A stretch of 64,000 nt of DNA from Falsiroseomonas sp046052145 (GCA_046052145.1 JBJOMW010000001.1:124001-188000), one strand, 5' to 3'; shown: positions 51,699 through 60,633, numbered from the stretch's first letter. Notes: generated by a model not told the origin, from the letters alone. Translations and numbers: made by a program.

Positions 51699-51702
51699 CG
51701 AA

Positions 51703-51727
51703 GCCGCCCCGGATCAGCCGGGGCGGC
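51703..51727. terminator. Bidirectional stem-loop between convergent glsB-like gene and gshB
   Basis: GCCGCCCCGG (51703-51712) pairs perfectly with CCGGGGCGGC (51718-51727) around ATCAG. It sits 5 bp from each flanking stop codon, so it can serve both directions. There is no U tract. Confidence 0.6.
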
Positions 51728-51732
51728 ACCCA

Positions 51733-52677
51733 TCACCGCTTCGCCTCGATCGCGTCCCAGATCGCGCGCTCCAGGTGGACGCCGTCGAAGCGCGCGATCT
51801 CCTGCAGGCCAGTCGGCGAGGTCACGTTGATCTCGGTCAGATACCCGCCGATCACGTCGATGCCGACGAAGATCATGCCGCGCTTCTTGAGCTCCGGCCC
51901 GATCGCGGCGCAGATCTCCTTCTCACGCTCCGTCAGCGTCGTGGGCTCGGGCCGGCCGCCGACATGCATGTTGGACCGCGCCTCGCCGGCCGCCGGCACG
52001 CGGTTGATCGCGCCCATCGCCACGCCATCCACCAGGATGATGCGCTTGTCGCCCATGCGCACATCCGGGACGTAGCGCTGCACCACTAGCGGCTCACGGC
52101 TCCGCTCCGTGAACATCTCAAGCAGCGAATTGAGGTTCGGATCCTCGGGCTTCACGTGAAACACGCCCGCGCCGCCATTGCCGAACAGCGGCTTCAGGAT
52201 GATGTCGCCATGCTTCTCCCGGAACTTGCGGATCTGCGCGACGGAGGCGCTGATCAGCGTCTCCGGCATCAGCTCCGGGAAATGCGTGACGAAGAGCTTC
52301 TCGGGCGCGTTGCGCACGCTGGCGGGGTCGTTCACCACCAGCGTCTTCGGGTGGATGTGCTCCAGGATATGCGTGGCCGTGATGTAGGCCATGTCGAAGG
52401 GCGGGTCCTGGCGCATCAGCACCACGTCCACGGCGCCGAGGTCCAGCTCCTCCGCCGCGCCCAGCGTGAAATGGTCGCCCTTCACGCGCCGGACGGTGAT
52501 GGGCTGGGCGTGGGCGACGACGCGGCCGGCGGTCAGCGCCAGGTCGCGCACATGGTAGTGCCACAGCGCATGGCCGCGCGCCTGGGCTTCCAGCATCAGG
52601 GCGAAGGTGCTGTCGCCGTCGATGTTGATCGAGGCGATCGGGTCCATCTGGACCGCGACACGAAGGCTTCGGGCCAT
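51733..52677 (-). CDS. gshB: Glutathione synthase
   Basis: ATP-grasp ligase that joins gamma-glutamylcysteine and glycine. The 314-aa protein has VAVQMDPIASINIDGDSTFA, VLMRQDPPFDMAYITATHIL, NDPASVRNAPEKLFVTHFPE, GDIILKPLFGNGGAGVFHVK with the ATP-grasp glycine loop, QRYVPDVRMGDKRIILVDGV, NMHVGGRPEPTTLTEREKEI and FVGIDVIGGYLTEINVTSPT with metal ligands. ATG 52677 has GGAG 9 nt upstream. In many alphaproteobacteria gshB follows yraN near rsmI; here it is 40 kb away. A parS-like sequence lies in its ATP-grasp region. Confidence 0.97.
   Translation of the reverse strand: MARSLRVAVQMDPIASINIDGDSTFALMLEAQARGHALWHYHVRDLALTAGRVVAHAQPITVRRVKGDHFTLGAAEELDLGAVDVVLMRQDPPFDMAYITATHILEHIHPKTLVVNDPASVRNAPEKLFVTHFPELMPETLISASVAQIRKFREKHGDIILKPLFGNGGAGVFHVKPEDPNLNSLLEMFTERSREPLVVQRYVPDVRMGDKRIILVDGVAMGAINRVPAAGEARSNMHVGGRPEPTTLTEREKEICAAIGPELKKRGMIFVGIDVIGGYLTEINVTSPTGLQEIARFDGVHLERAIWDAIEAKR
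52148..52163. promoter_or_regulatory. parS-like sequence within gshB
   Basis: GGCTTCACGTGAAACA agrees with TGTTTCACGTGAAACA at 14 of 16 positions and keeps the central TTCACGTGAA. It lies inside the gshB reading frame, encoding FHVK on the minus strand, 22 kb from the rsmG parS. ParB may bind it weakly, or the codons may simply create it. Confidence 0.45.
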
Positions 52678-52787
52678 CGGGGTTTCTCCGGCGGGCTGTT
52701 GCGCATCCTGTGGCACCACGCGCTGCGCGGGGGAAGGGGGCCGCGCAAGCCTTGACCAGGACGGGCCGCAGGGTTCACGTCGGCGTC

Positions 52788-53621
52788 ATGCGTACCATCT
52801 CCGGCAAGGCCCGGCTGGCCGGCGTGCTCGGCTGGCCCGTCTCCCACTCCCGCTCGCCACGGCTGCACGGCTTCTGGCTCGCCCGCCATGGCGTGGACGG
52901 CGCCTATCTGCCCCTGCCCGTGCGCCCCGAACGCTTCGAGGCGGCGGTGCGCAGCCTGGTCGATCTCGGCTTCGCGGGCGCCAATGTGACCATCCCGCAC
53001 AAGGAAGCCGCCTTTGCCCTGTGCGACGTGGTGTCCGACGTCGCCCGCCGCGCCGGATCGGTGAACACGCTGGTCTTCCGCGACGGCCGCATCGAGGGCA
53101 CCAGCACCGACGGCTTCGGCTTCCTGGAATCCATCCGCGAACAGGCGCCCGGCTGGCAGGCCACCGATGGCCCTGCGGTGATCCTCGGCGCGGGCGGGGC
53201 GGTGCGCTCGGTCGCGGCTGCGCTGCTCGATGCCGGCTGCCCGCGCCTGACGCTGGTCAACCGCACCCCGGCCCGCGCCGAGGCCATCGCGCGCGAACTC
53301 GGCGGCCCCATCGAGGTCGCAACCACCCCGCCGCTCGGCGACGCCGCGCTGCTGGTGAACGGCACCTCCCTCGGCATGGCCGGGGAGCCGGCGCTCGAGA
53401 TCAACCTCGCGCCGCTACCCGGCCACGCCGTCGTCGCCGACATGGTCTATGTGCCGCTCGAAACACCGCTGCTGGCGGCAGCGCGCGCGCGGGGGCTGCG
53501 GGCGGTGGACGGGCTCGGCATGCTGCTGCACCAGGCTCGCCCGGGCTTCGAGGCCTGGTTCGGCATCGCGCCGCAGGTGGATGCGGAACTCCGCCGCTTC
53601 GTGCTGCAAGACCTCACATGA
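52788..53621 (+). CDS. aroE: Shikimate dehydrogenase
   Basis: NADP-dependent reduction of 3-dehydroshikimate in aromatic amino-acid synthesis. The 277-aa protein has LAGVLGWPVSHSRSPRLHGF with the shikimate-binding SxS, FAGANVTIPHKEAAFALCDV with catalytic Lys, SVNTLVFRDGRIEGTSTDGF with the Asp, VILGAGGAVRSVAAALLDAG for NADP, and VNRTPARAEAIA, plus LVNGTSLGM. ATG 52788 starts 110 bp from the divergent gshB start. First of aroE-coaE-dnaQ, a block found beside the origin in Caulobacter-type genomes; maf, usually before it, is missing. Confidence 0.96.
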   Translation: MRTISGKARLAGVLGWPVSHSRSPRLHGFWLARHGVDGAYLPLPVRPERFEAAVRSLVDLGFAGANVTIPHKEAAFALCDVVSDVARRAGSVNTLVFRDGRIEGTSTDGFGFLESIREQAPGWQATDGPAVILGAGGAVRSVAAALLDAGCPRLTLVNRTPARAEAIARELGGPIEVATTPPLGDAALLVNGTSLGMAGEPALEINLAPLPGHAVVADMVYVPLETPLLAAARARGLRAVDGLGMLLHQARPGFEAWFGIAPQVDAELRRFVLQDLT

Positions 53622-54205
53622 AGGTGCTGGGCCTCACCGGCAGCATCGGCATGGGGAAATCCACCGCGGCCGCGACCTTCCGGCGGCTGCGCATCCCGGT
53701 CTTCGACGCCGATGCCACGGTGCACCGGCTGCAGGGCCCAGGCGGCGCCGCAGTACGCCCCATCGAAGCCGCCTTGCCTGGCACGACGCGCGGCGGTCGC
53801 GTGGACCGCGCGGCATTGCGTGCCGTGGTGCTGGCCGACCCCGCCGCGCGCAAGCGGCTGGAGGCCATCGTCTGGCCGCTGGTCCGCCGCGCCGAACGCG
53901 CCTTCCTGGCCGCCGCCCGCCGGCGGGGGGAGAGGATCGCAGTCCTCGACATCCCCCTGCTGCTGGAGACAGGCGGGCAGGCGCGGGTGGACCAGGTGAT
54001 CGTCGTCTCCGCACCCGCTGCCGTGCAGCGTGTTCGCGTGCTGGCGCGCGGCACCATGTCGCCGGCGCAATTCGCGGCCATCCGCGCTGCGCAGATGCCG
54101 GACGCGCTGAAGCGCCGGAGGGCGGACCATGTGGTGCGGACGGGCCTGTCCAAGCATGCGGCGCAGCGGCATATCCGCGCGATCGTAAGGGAGCTGCGCG
54201 GCTAG
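53618..54205 (+). CDS. coaE: Dephospho-CoA kinase
   Basis: Final step of CoA synthesis, phosphorylating the 3'-OH of dephospho-CoA. The 195-aa protein opens KVLGLTGSIGMGKSTAAATF (P-loop GSIGMGKST) and RIPVFDADATVHRLQGPGGA, and has LDIPLLLETGG and RAAQMPDALKRRRADHVVRT. It overlaps aroE by 4 bp (ATGA) and abuts dnaQ, whose ATG directly follows its stop. Confidence 0.96.
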   Translation: MKVLGLTGSIGMGKSTAAATFRRLRIPVFDADATVHRLQGPGGAAVRPIEAALPGTTRGGRVDRAALRAVVLADPAARKRLEAIVWPLVRRAERAFLAAARRRGERIAVLDIPLLLETGGQARVDQVIVVSAPAAVQRVRVLARGTMSPAQFAAIRAAQMPDALKRRRADHVVRTGLSKHAAQRHIRAIVRELRG

Positions 54206-54922
54206 ATGCGGCAAATCGTTCTCGACACCGAGACCACCGGCTTCGACCCCGCCTCCGGTGACCGCGTGCTGGAAGTCGCGGCGATCGAGCTGTTCAACTT
54301 CATCCCGACCGGCGGCACCTTCCACAAGGTCGTGGACCCCGAGCGCGACGTGCCGGAAGAAGCCACCCGCGTGCACGGCTTCACGGCCGAGATGCTGCGC
54401 GGCAAACCGCTCTTTGCCGATATCGCGGACGAGCTGATGGCCTTCCTGGGCTCGTCTGAGATCATCGCCCACAACGCCCCCTTCGATTTCGGCTTCCTGG
54501 ATGCCGAATTGGTGCGCGCCGGCCGGCCGAAGCTCGATCGCGCGCGGATGGTGGACAGCCTCGACATCGCCAAGCGCCGCTACCCCGGCATGCCGAACAG
54601 CCTGGACGCGCTGTGCCGCCGGCTTGGCGTGGATAACTCCATGCGGACCTCGCACAACGCACTGCTGGACGTGAAGCTGCTGGCAGAGGTGTTTCTCCAG
54701 CTCATGGGCGGCAAGCAGCCGGGGCTGGAGCTGGCCGCGACGCCCGCCCGCCGCACCGGCCCCGCCCTGGCCGAGGGGGAGGCCCCCCCCGCCCGCACCC
54801 CGCGCCCCATCGCGCCCTCGGACGCCGAGCTGGCCGCCCATGCCGCCTTCGTGGCGAAGAAGCTGAAGGAGCCGCTCTGGCTGCAGCCCCCCTTCGCGCC
54901 GCCGGCGGAGCCGCAAGGCTAG
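54206..54922 (+). CDS. dnaQ: DNA polymerase III subunit epsilon
   Basis: Proofreading 3'-5' exonuclease of the replicative polymerase. The 238-aa DEDDh protein has ExoI IVLDTETTGFDPASGDRVLE, ExoII IIAHNAPFDFGFLDAEL, and ExoIII in SMRTSHNALLDVKLLAEVFL, where HNALLD replaces the more usual HGALLD, keeping His and Asp. A Pro/Ala-rich linker (about 185-215) leads to a C-terminal tail that would bind the alpha subunit. It is third in aroE-coaE-dnaQ with no gap. secB, commonly next, is not seen; a lactate operon follows after 54 bp. Confidence 0.95.
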   Translation: MRQIVLDTETTGFDPASGDRVLEVAAIELFNFIPTGGTFHKVVDPERDVPEEATRVHGFTAEMLRGKPLFADIADELMAFLGSSEIIAHNAPFDFGFLDAELVRAGRPKLDRARMVDSLDIAKRRYPGMPNSLDALCRRLGVDNSMRTSHNALLDVKLLAEVFLQLMGGKQPGLELAATPARRTGPALAEGEAPPARTPRPIAPSDAELAAHAAFVAKKLKEPLWLQPPFAPPAEPQG

Positions 54923-54976
54923 ACTTTCCCCAACTCGGCCCTCCCCGAACGCGGCGGCATCCCTTACCTTGTGGGG

Positions 54977-55759
54977 ATGTCAGAGAAACGTCCCGACCGC
55001 GCGCCGCGCGTGGCGCTCTTCGTCACCTGCCTGGTGGACCTCTACCGGCCGTCGGTCGGCTTCGCGGCGATCAAGCTGCTGGAAGCGGCCGGCTGCCAGG
55101 TGGAGGTGCCGCAGGCCCAGACCTGCTGTGGCCAGCCCGCCTATAATTCCGGCGACCGCGCGACCGCGAAGGACCTCGCGCGCAGCGTCGTCGATACCTT
55201 CCTGCCCTATGACTACACTGTGGTGCCGTCCGGCTCCTGCGGCGGGCAGATCGCGCATCACTACCCCGGCCTGTTCGGTGACGAAGACCCGCATTACCGC
55301 GGCAAGGCCGAGAAACTCGCGGCCAAGACGCATGAACTCGTCTCCTTCCTGACGGACGTCATGGGGATGGAGGGCGTCGCGGCCCGCTACGATGGAGTCG
55401 TCACCTATCACGACAGCTGCGCGGGCCTGCGGGAGCTCGGCATCCGCGACCAGCCGCGCAAGCTGCTGGGCAGCGTCGGCGGCCTGACGCTGAAGGAATT
55501 GCCAGATGCCGAGGTGTGCTGCGGCTTCGGCGGCACCTTCTGCGTGAAGTATCCCGACATCTCGACGCGCATGGTGTCCGACAAGGCGAAGGCGGTCGCC
55601 TCCACGGGCGCCGACACGCTGCTCGCGGGTGACATGGGCTGCCTGCTGAACATGGCCGGCCGCCTCAAGCGCGAAGGTGCGCCCGTGCAGGTGCGCCATG
55701 TCGCGGAAGTGCTGGCCGGCATGACCGCCGACGCCGCGCCGATCGGCGAGACGAAGTAG
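54977..55759 (+). CDS. lutA: L-lactate utilisation protein LutA (LldE), CCG-domain subunit
   Basis: Subunit of the LutABC (LldEFG) L-lactate dehydrogenase complex. The 260-aa protein carries two cysteine-rich CCG domains: TCCGQPAYNSGDR (~46) with VPSGSCGGQIAHHYP, and YHDSCAGLRELG with EVCCGFGGTFCVKYPDISTR. These bind a noncubane 4Fe-4S cluster in relatives. ATG 54977 was chosen; GTG 54971 is an alternative. The order lutA-lutB-lutC is standard. No lactate permease or LutR-like regulator is adjacent. Confidence 0.95.
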   Translation: MSEKRPDRAPRVALFVTCLVDLYRPSVGFAAIKLLEAAGCQVEVPQAQTCCGQPAYNSGDRATAKDLARSVVDTFLPYDYTVVPSGSCGGQIAHHYPGLFGDEDPHYRGKAEKLAAKTHELVSFLTDVMGMEGVAARYDGVVTYHDSCAGLRELGIRDQPRKLLGSVGGLTLKELPDAEVCCGFGGTFCVKYPDISTRMVSDKAKAVASTGADTLLAGDMGCLLNMAGRLKREGAPVQVRHVAEVLAGMTADAAPIGETK

Positions 55760-55771
55760 GGGAGGCGCGCG

Positions 55772-57202
55772 ATGGTCCAGGTCACCTCACCCGCCTTCAA
55801 GGCGAATGCGGCGCAGGCGCTGCACGACCCCGGGCTGCAGAAGGCGCTCGGCAAGGCGAAGGGCGCCTTCCTGGAACGCCGCGCCATCGCGGTCTCGAAG
55901 CTGCCGGAGTTCGAGCAGCTGCGCGAGGTCGGGCGCAACATCAAGAACCATACGCTGGCCCATCTCGACCACTATCTCGAGACCTATGCCGCGAATGTGG
56001 AGAAGGCCGGCGGCAAGGTGCATTGGTGCAGCACCGCCGAGGATGCGCGCGCCGCCGTGCTCGAGATCTGCCGCAAGGCGGGCGCACGCACGGTGACCAA
56101 GGGCAAGTCGATGATCTCCGAGGAGATCGGCGTCAACGACCACCTGGAAGCGCATGGCATCACGCCGGTCGAGACCGACCTTGGCGAATACATCATCCAG
56201 CTCCGCAAGGAGCATCCGTCGCACATCATCGCGCCGGCCTTCCACCTGAACCGCGAGGATTGGGAAGCGGATTTCCGCCGTGCGCATACGGATCTGGACC
56301 CGAACCGCGTCTTCGCCGAACGCCGCGACATCCTGACGGAAGCGCGCACGCGGCTGCGCCAGAAATTCCTCGCCGCCGATGTCGGCATCACGGGCGCGAA
56401 TTTCCTGATCGCCGAGACCGGCAGCAGCGTCATCGTGACGAATGAGGGCAATGGCGACCTGACGCAGACGCTGCCGCGCGTGCACATCGTGCTGGCGAGC
56501 ATCGAGAAGATGGTGCCGACACTGGAAGACTGCACATCGCTGCTGCGGCTGCTGGCGCGCAGCGCGACGGGGCAGGATTTCTCCGTCTACACCACCTTCT
56601 CCACCGGCGTGCGCCGCGAAGGCGATCTGGACGGGCCGGAGGAGTATCACGTCGTCCTGCTCGACAATGGCCGGTCGAACATGATCGGCACCGAGTTCCA
56701 GGACATGCTGCGCTGCATCCGCTGCGCCGCCTGCATGAACCACTGCCCGGTCTATGGCGCGGTCGGCGGGCATGCCTATGGCTGGGTCTATCCCGGGCCG
56801 ATGGGCAGCGTGCTGACGCCTTCGCTGGTTGGCGTGGACAAGGCCGGGCATCTGCCCAATGCGTCGACCTTCTGCGGCAAATGCGAAAGCGTCTGCCCGG
56901 TGAAGATCCCGCTGCCCAAGCTGATGCGCCATTGGCGCGAACGCGAATTCGAGCGGCACCTGACGCCGGGGACGCTCCGCAGCAATCTCGGCCTCTGGGC
57001 GTGGTTCGCGAAGCGGCCTTCGATGTATCGCGCAGCGACGCGGCTTGGCATCGGCGCGCTGTCGCTGCTCGCGCGCGGCAAGGGCCGCTTCCGCTGGCTG
57101 CCCTTCGCCGAGGGCTGGACCGAAGGCCGCGATCTGCCCGCGCCGGAGCCGGGCGGCACCTTCATGGCGCGCTATGCCAAGTCGCAGCGGGCGGGGCGTT
57201 GA
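55772..57202 (+). CDS. lutB: L-lactate utilisation iron-sulfur protein LutB (LldF)
   Basis: The 476-aa iron-sulfur subunit of LutABC. The N-terminal LUD domain has AGARTVTKGKSMISEEIGVN, FLIAETGSSVIVTNEGNGDL and RVHIVLASIEKMVPTLEDCT. Two 4Fe-4S motifs follow: CIRCAACMNHCPVYG near 314 and CGKCESVCPVKIPLPKL near 369. It passes electrons from lactate oxidation towards the respiratory chain. It starts 12 bp after lutA and ends 4 bp before lutC; one operon. Confidence 0.96.
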   Translation: MVQVTSPAFKANAAQALHDPGLQKALGKAKGAFLERRAIAVSKLPEFEQLREVGRNIKNHTLAHLDHYLETYAANVEKAGGKVHWCSTAEDARAAVLEICRKAGARTVTKGKSMISEEIGVNDHLEAHGITPVETDLGEYIIQLRKEHPSHIIAPAFHLNREDWEADFRRAHTDLDPNRVFAERRDILTEARTRLRQKFLAADVGITGANFLIAETGSSVIVTNEGNGDLTQTLPRVHIVLASIEKMVPTLEDCTSLLRLLARSATGQDFSVYTTFSTGVRREGDLDGPEEYHVVLLDNGRSNMIGTEFQDMLRCIRCAACMNHCPVYGAVGGHAYGWVYPGPMGSVLTPSLVGVDKAGHLPNASTFCGKCESVCPVKIPLPKLMRHWREREFERHLTPGTLRSNLGLWAWFAKRPSMYRAATRLGIGALSLLARGKGRFRWLPFAEGWTEGRDLPAPEPGGTFMARYAKSQRAGR

Positions 57203-57206
57203 TCCG

Positions 57207-57917
57207 ATGAGCAAGGACGCCATCCTCGGCGCCATCCGGCGCGGCCTGAAGCGCGGCGCGCTGCCCGCCGACCAGGCCGCGATGCTCGATGGCCGCATCG
57301 CCACCCATCCGCGCCACCTGATCCCCGCGCGCTCCCGCGTGCCGCGCGCGGAGCAGATCGCGCTGTTCATCAGGAACGTCGAGAAGGAATTCGGTACGGT
57401 CGAGCGCATCGCCGATCTCGCCGCCGTGCCGGGCGCGATCACCGACTACCTCGCCGCGCAGAACCTGCCCGCGCGGCTCGTCATGGCGCCGCATCCGGAG
57501 CTGGAAGGGCTCGACTGGTCATCCCGCCCGATGCTGGCGCGGGAGACGCGGCGCGCGCAGGACGGCGACCAGGTGTCGCTGCAGCACGCCTGGGCGGCAG
57601 TGGCGGAGACGGGGACGCTGTTCTTCCCCTCCGACCCCGCCCGCCCCGCCACATTGAACCTGCTGCCGGACACCGAGATCGTGCTGCTGCGCGCATCGGC
57701 CATCGTCGGCGCCTATGAGGAAGCCTGGGACCGGCTGCGGGCGGAGCGGCGCGACGCGCTCACCGGCGGCTGGATGCCGCGCAACCTGATGCTGGTCACC
57801 GGCCCCTCGCGCTCCGCCGATATCGAGCAGACGCTGGAGCTCGGCGCGCATGGCCCGCGGCGGCTGCACATTCTGCTGGTCGAGGACGAGCCCATCCCGT
57901 CCAGCGCGGGCGGCTGA
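57207..57917 (+). CDS. lutC: L-lactate utilisation protein LutC (LldG)
   Basis: Third LutABC subunit, 236 aa, LUD domain. The start ATG 57207 lies 4 bp after lutB. KDAILGAIRRGLKRG at the N-terminus and LQHAWAAVAETGTLFFPSDP, LLPDTEIVLLRASAIVGAYE, LMLVTGPSRSADIEQTLELG and GPRRLHILLVEDE are the conserved segments; AETGT is the core loop. It is the last gene of the operon. An Smr-domain gene begins 17 bp later and may be co-transcribed. Confidence 0.94.
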   Translation: MSKDAILGAIRRGLKRGALPADQAAMLDGRIATHPRHLIPARSRVPRAEQIALFIRNVEKEFGTVERIADLAAVPGAITDYLAAQNLPARLVMAPHPELEGLDWSSRPMLARETRRAQDGDQVSLQHAWAAVAETGTLFFPSDPARPATLNLLPDTEIVLLRASAIVGAYEEAWDRLRAERRDALTGGWMPRNLMLVTGPSRSADIEQTLELGAHGPRRLHILLVEDEPIPSSAGG

Positions 57918-57934
57918 GAGCGGCGCCGCGTGCC

Positions 57935-58486
57935 ATGCGCCATCGTCGCCCGAAAGCCCTGAGCAGGGCCGACCTCGCGCTCTGGCACGCCTTCACGGCC
58001 GACATCGTCCCACTCGCCGGCCGCGCGCGGCCGGAGGCACCGCCCGAGGATGCGGCGCCGGCCGCGGCCGCACCGGCGCCGATGCCAGCCCCGATCCCGA
58101 AGCCCCGCCCCGCGCCGCGCGCCGCCGCGCCCGAAATCCGCGTCGGCGAGCAGCCGGGCGGGCTTGATCGCAAGCGCTGGCGGCAGCTCCGCCGCGGCGA
58201 TGGCGTGAGCGAGCGGACGCTCGACCTGCATGGGCGGCGCGCGAATGACGCGCATGCGGCGCTGCGCGGCTTCCTGCACGATGCGGCGCTGGATGGCGTG
58301 CGCACGGTGACGATCATCACCGGCAAGGGCCCGCAGCCCGATGGCGGCATCCTGAAGCGCGAATTGCCGCATTGGCTGAACGCCGCGGAGCTGCGCCCGC
58401 TGGTGCTGGGCGCGGCGCATCCGCACCCGACCAACACCGGCGCCGTGAACATCCTGCTGCGCCGGCGGACTCGGAGCAGCAAATGA
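57935..58486 (+). CDS. Smr/MutS2 C-terminal domain protein
   Basis: A 183-aa protein. The first 75 residues are a Pro/Ala-rich, probably disordered linker (APAAAAPAPMPAPIPKPRPA). The Smr domain follows: SERTLDLHGRRANDAHAALR with the DLHG motif, TVTIITGKGPQPDGGILKRE and ELRPLVLGAAHPHPTNTGAV. Stand-alone Smr proteins are nicking endonucleases or RNA-binding; the family's role in alphaproteobacteria is uncertain. It follows lutC by 17 bp. Confidence 0.9.
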   Translation: MRHRRPKALSRADLALWHAFTADIVPLAGRARPEAPPEDAAPAAAAPAPMPAPIPKPRPAPRAAAPEIRVGEQPGGLDRKRWRQLRRGDGVSERTLDLHGRRANDAHAALRGFLHDAALDGVRTVTIITGKGPQPDGGILKRELPHWLNAAELRPLVLGAAHPHPTNTGAVNILLRRRTRSSK

Positions 58487-58610
58487 GGACGCGCCCCGGC
58501 CGCCAAAGGCGGCCCGCGCCGCGACCGACTTGCCCGCCAGGCGCAACATGTCTGCGGCGCGCAAGCCAAGGCGGCGGAGCCGCCGCCCGGCGCCTGAGGG
58601 CAACCGGCGC

Positions 58611-59006
58611 ATGACACCCTTCGGTGCGCGCCTACGCCAGTTACGCCGCGCACGGCGCGTGACGCTGAAGGCGCTGGCGGCGCATCTCCAGGTCTCCTCC
58701 GCCTATCTCTCCGCGCTCGAACACGGGCATCGCGGGCGGCCCTCGGCGGGGCTCGTGCACCAGGTGAACGAATTCTTCGGCCTGATATGGGACGAGGCGG
58801 AGGAGCTGGCGGAGCTCGCACGCCTGTCGCATCCGCGCATCAGCGTGGACACCGCCGGCCTTTCGCCGGAAGCCACCGCGCTGGCGAACCGGCTGGCCGA
58901 GGCGATCCGCCGGCTCAGCCCGCAGACGGTCGCGGCGATGCACGCGCTGCTCGACCGCGAGGCCCCGCCCGAGAAGCCCCGCCTGCGCCGCGCCGCCGGC
59001 CGCTGA
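58611..59006 (+). CDS. XRE-family transcriptional regulator
   Basis: A 131-aa protein with an N-terminal HTH (FGARLRQLRRARRVTLKALA, VSSAYLSALEHGHRGRPS) and a short helical C-terminus (EEAEELAELARLSHPRISVD, GLSPEATALANRLAEAIRRL). This layout is a conserved alphaproteobacterial XRE type; its target genes are unknown. ATG 58611 begins the HTH; the frame is open 27 codons further up, with only basic low-complexity sequence. The 124-bp gap from smr has no visible operator. Confidence 0.88.
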   Translation: MTPFGARLRQLRRARRVTLKALAAHLQVSSAYLSALEHGHRGRPSAGLVHQVNEFFGLIWDEAEELAELARLSHPRISVDTAGLSPEATALANRLAEAIRRLSPQTVAAMHALLDREAPPEKPRLRRAAGR

Positions 59007-59151
59007 CGCGCGCCCCTATCGCGCGCTGGGCCCGCAGCCGCGCTGCTCGCCGCAAGGCATGCCCCGCTGCGGTTGGCCTAAGCGGTGGCCGCGCTCTGCG
59101 TCCAGTGCCATGCTAGGGGCCGAACATCGTCCTGCGGGGGAGCGCTGCACC

Positions 59152-59463
59152 ATGACCATCTTGGCCCGGAGACGGATGTTGGCCGGCCTTGCGGCGCTGC
59201 CGGCGATCGCGGCGTGCGAAACGCGCCCGCCGCAGCAGCGCGGCGGCGCCCTGCCGCCGCCGGCGATCAGCGGCCCGCTGGAGCCTGCCCCGGTGCCCTC
59301 CGACGCGACGGATGAGTTCCTCGCGGCCCGCCGGGCCGGGCGCACCGCGGCCCCGACGGGCGCCGACGCCATGCCGGGCCTCGACCCGGCGCAGCGCGTC
59401 GGCACCGACATGACCACCGCCCCCATCCCGCAGGGCGGCCCGCGGCTGCTCGGACCCCGCTGA
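59152..59463 (+). CDS. Small lipoprotein, hypothetical
   Basis: A 103-aa predicted lipoprotein: LARRRMLAGLAALPAIAAC gives an IAAC lipobox after an RRR motif, then a Pro-rich, probably unstructured region (PPPAISGPLEPAPVPSDATD) and no recognisable domain. CTGCGGGGGAG lies upstream of the ATG, giving a plausible ribosome-binding site. Function unknown. It lies alone between the XRE regulator (145 bp) and the acyltransferase gene (81 bp). Confidence 0.6.
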   Translation: MTILARRRMLAGLAALPAIAACETRPPQQRGGALPPPAISGPLEPAPVPSDATDEFLAARRAGRTAAPTGADAMPGLDPAQRVGTDMTTAPIPQGGPRLLGPR

Positions 59464-59544
59464 AGGGCGGCGCGCGGCAGCTTTCACCAGAACGTCGTCA
59501 GCCCTTCATTGCCTTGACGCGGGCGCTGAGGTTAATCCCATGTC

Positions 59545-60480
59545 ATGGAGGCAACGGCCCGCCTGACGACGCCTGAGGCCCTGCGCCCGCCGCGGCTGCG
59601 ACGGGGCAAGGTGATCAGCTTTTCGAGCTCCGACCCGGAGAGCCTCTGGGGCGATGTGCTCGGCTTCCGGCCGCTCGGCGGACGGGTGCGGGCGGTCCGG
59701 CGCATCGCGACCATCCTGCTCTGGACGCTGATCGCCATCCCGATCCAGGCGCTGCTGATGGTCCTGCCCGGCCGCGGCAATGTCGGCTTCGGGCGCTTCT
59801 ACTGGCGCACGGTCGCCTGGCTGATGGGGCTGCGGATCCGGGTGATCGGCACGCCGGCCCATGGGCCTGCCACGCTGTTTGTCTCGAACCACTCCTCCTG
59901 GCTCGACATCGTCGTGCTGGGGTCGGCGCTGGACGCCTGCTTCGTCGCCAAGCGCGAGGTGGGCGAATGGCCGATCATCAACATCGTCGCCAAGCTAGGC
60001 CGCACCGTCTTCGTCAGCCGCAGCCGCACCCAGACCAAGGGCGAGGCCAGCGTCATCCGCGAAAGGCTGGGCCAGGGCGACAACATCATCCTGTTCCCCG
60101 AAGGCACTACCAGCGATGGCGGCCGCGTGCTGCCCTTCCGCAGCGCCTTCCTCTCGGTCGCCGACCATGCACGGATCGTCCAGCCGGTCTCGGTCGTGTT
60201 CGACCGGCTGGGCGGGCTGCCGGCCTGCCGGCGCGACCGGCCGCTCTTTGCCTGGTACGGCGATATGGAGATCGGCAGCCATTTCTGGCGCCTCGCCCGC
60301 CGGTCCAAGACGCGGGCGACGGTGGTGCTGCACACCGCCCTCGACCCCGCGGACTACCAGGACCGCAAGGCGCTGACGGCGGCCTGCGCCGAGGTGGTCG
60401 GCGAAGGCTGCGCCACGCTCCGCCAGAACCGCCCGGCTGAGCCGCTGACCCCCTCCGCCCCTGGCCCGTTTGCCGCTTGA
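59545..60480 (+). CDS. 1-acyl-sn-glycerol-3-phosphate acyltransferase-like protein (PlsC family)
   Basis: A 311-aa membrane acyltransferase. One N-terminal membrane segment (IATILLWTLIAIPIQALLMV, ~55-74) precedes the catalytic block: FVSNHSSWLDIVVLGSALDA with NHxxxxD, FVAKREVGEWPIINIVAKLG, FVSRSRTQTKG, and NIILFPEGTTSDGGRVLPFR with the FPEGT acceptor motif. It acylates lysophosphatidic acid or another lysolipid (an ornithine-lipid role is possible). No other lipid genes are adjacent. The 153-bp spacer to miaB has no feature I can name. Confidence 0.9.
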   Translation: MEATARLTTPEALRPPRLRRGKVISFSSSDPESLWGDVLGFRPLGGRVRAVRRIATILLWTLIAIPIQALLMVLPGRGNVGFGRFYWRTVAWLMGLRIRVIGTPAHGPATLFVSNHSSWLDIVVLGSALDACFVAKREVGEWPIINIVAKLGRTVFVSRSRTQTKGEASVIRERLGQGDNIILFPEGTTSDGGRVLPFRSAFLSVADHARIVQPVSVVFDRLGGLPACRRDRPLFAWYGDMEIGSHFWRLARRSKTRATVVLHTALDPADYQDRKALTAACAEVVGEGCATLRQNRPAEPLTPSAPGPFAA

Positions 60481-60633
60481 CCCGACGCGGCGCGGCACAG
60501 CAGGCTTTCAGTGTGAGGAATCAATCCAGGCCGATGCGGCCTATGCCCCCAGCTTGACCGGGGCGCGGGCGCTGCGCATCTCCCCGCCTTCACCCTGCCG
60601 CGCGGGCGGCGGGGCGGCGGAGTTTCGATCCCG

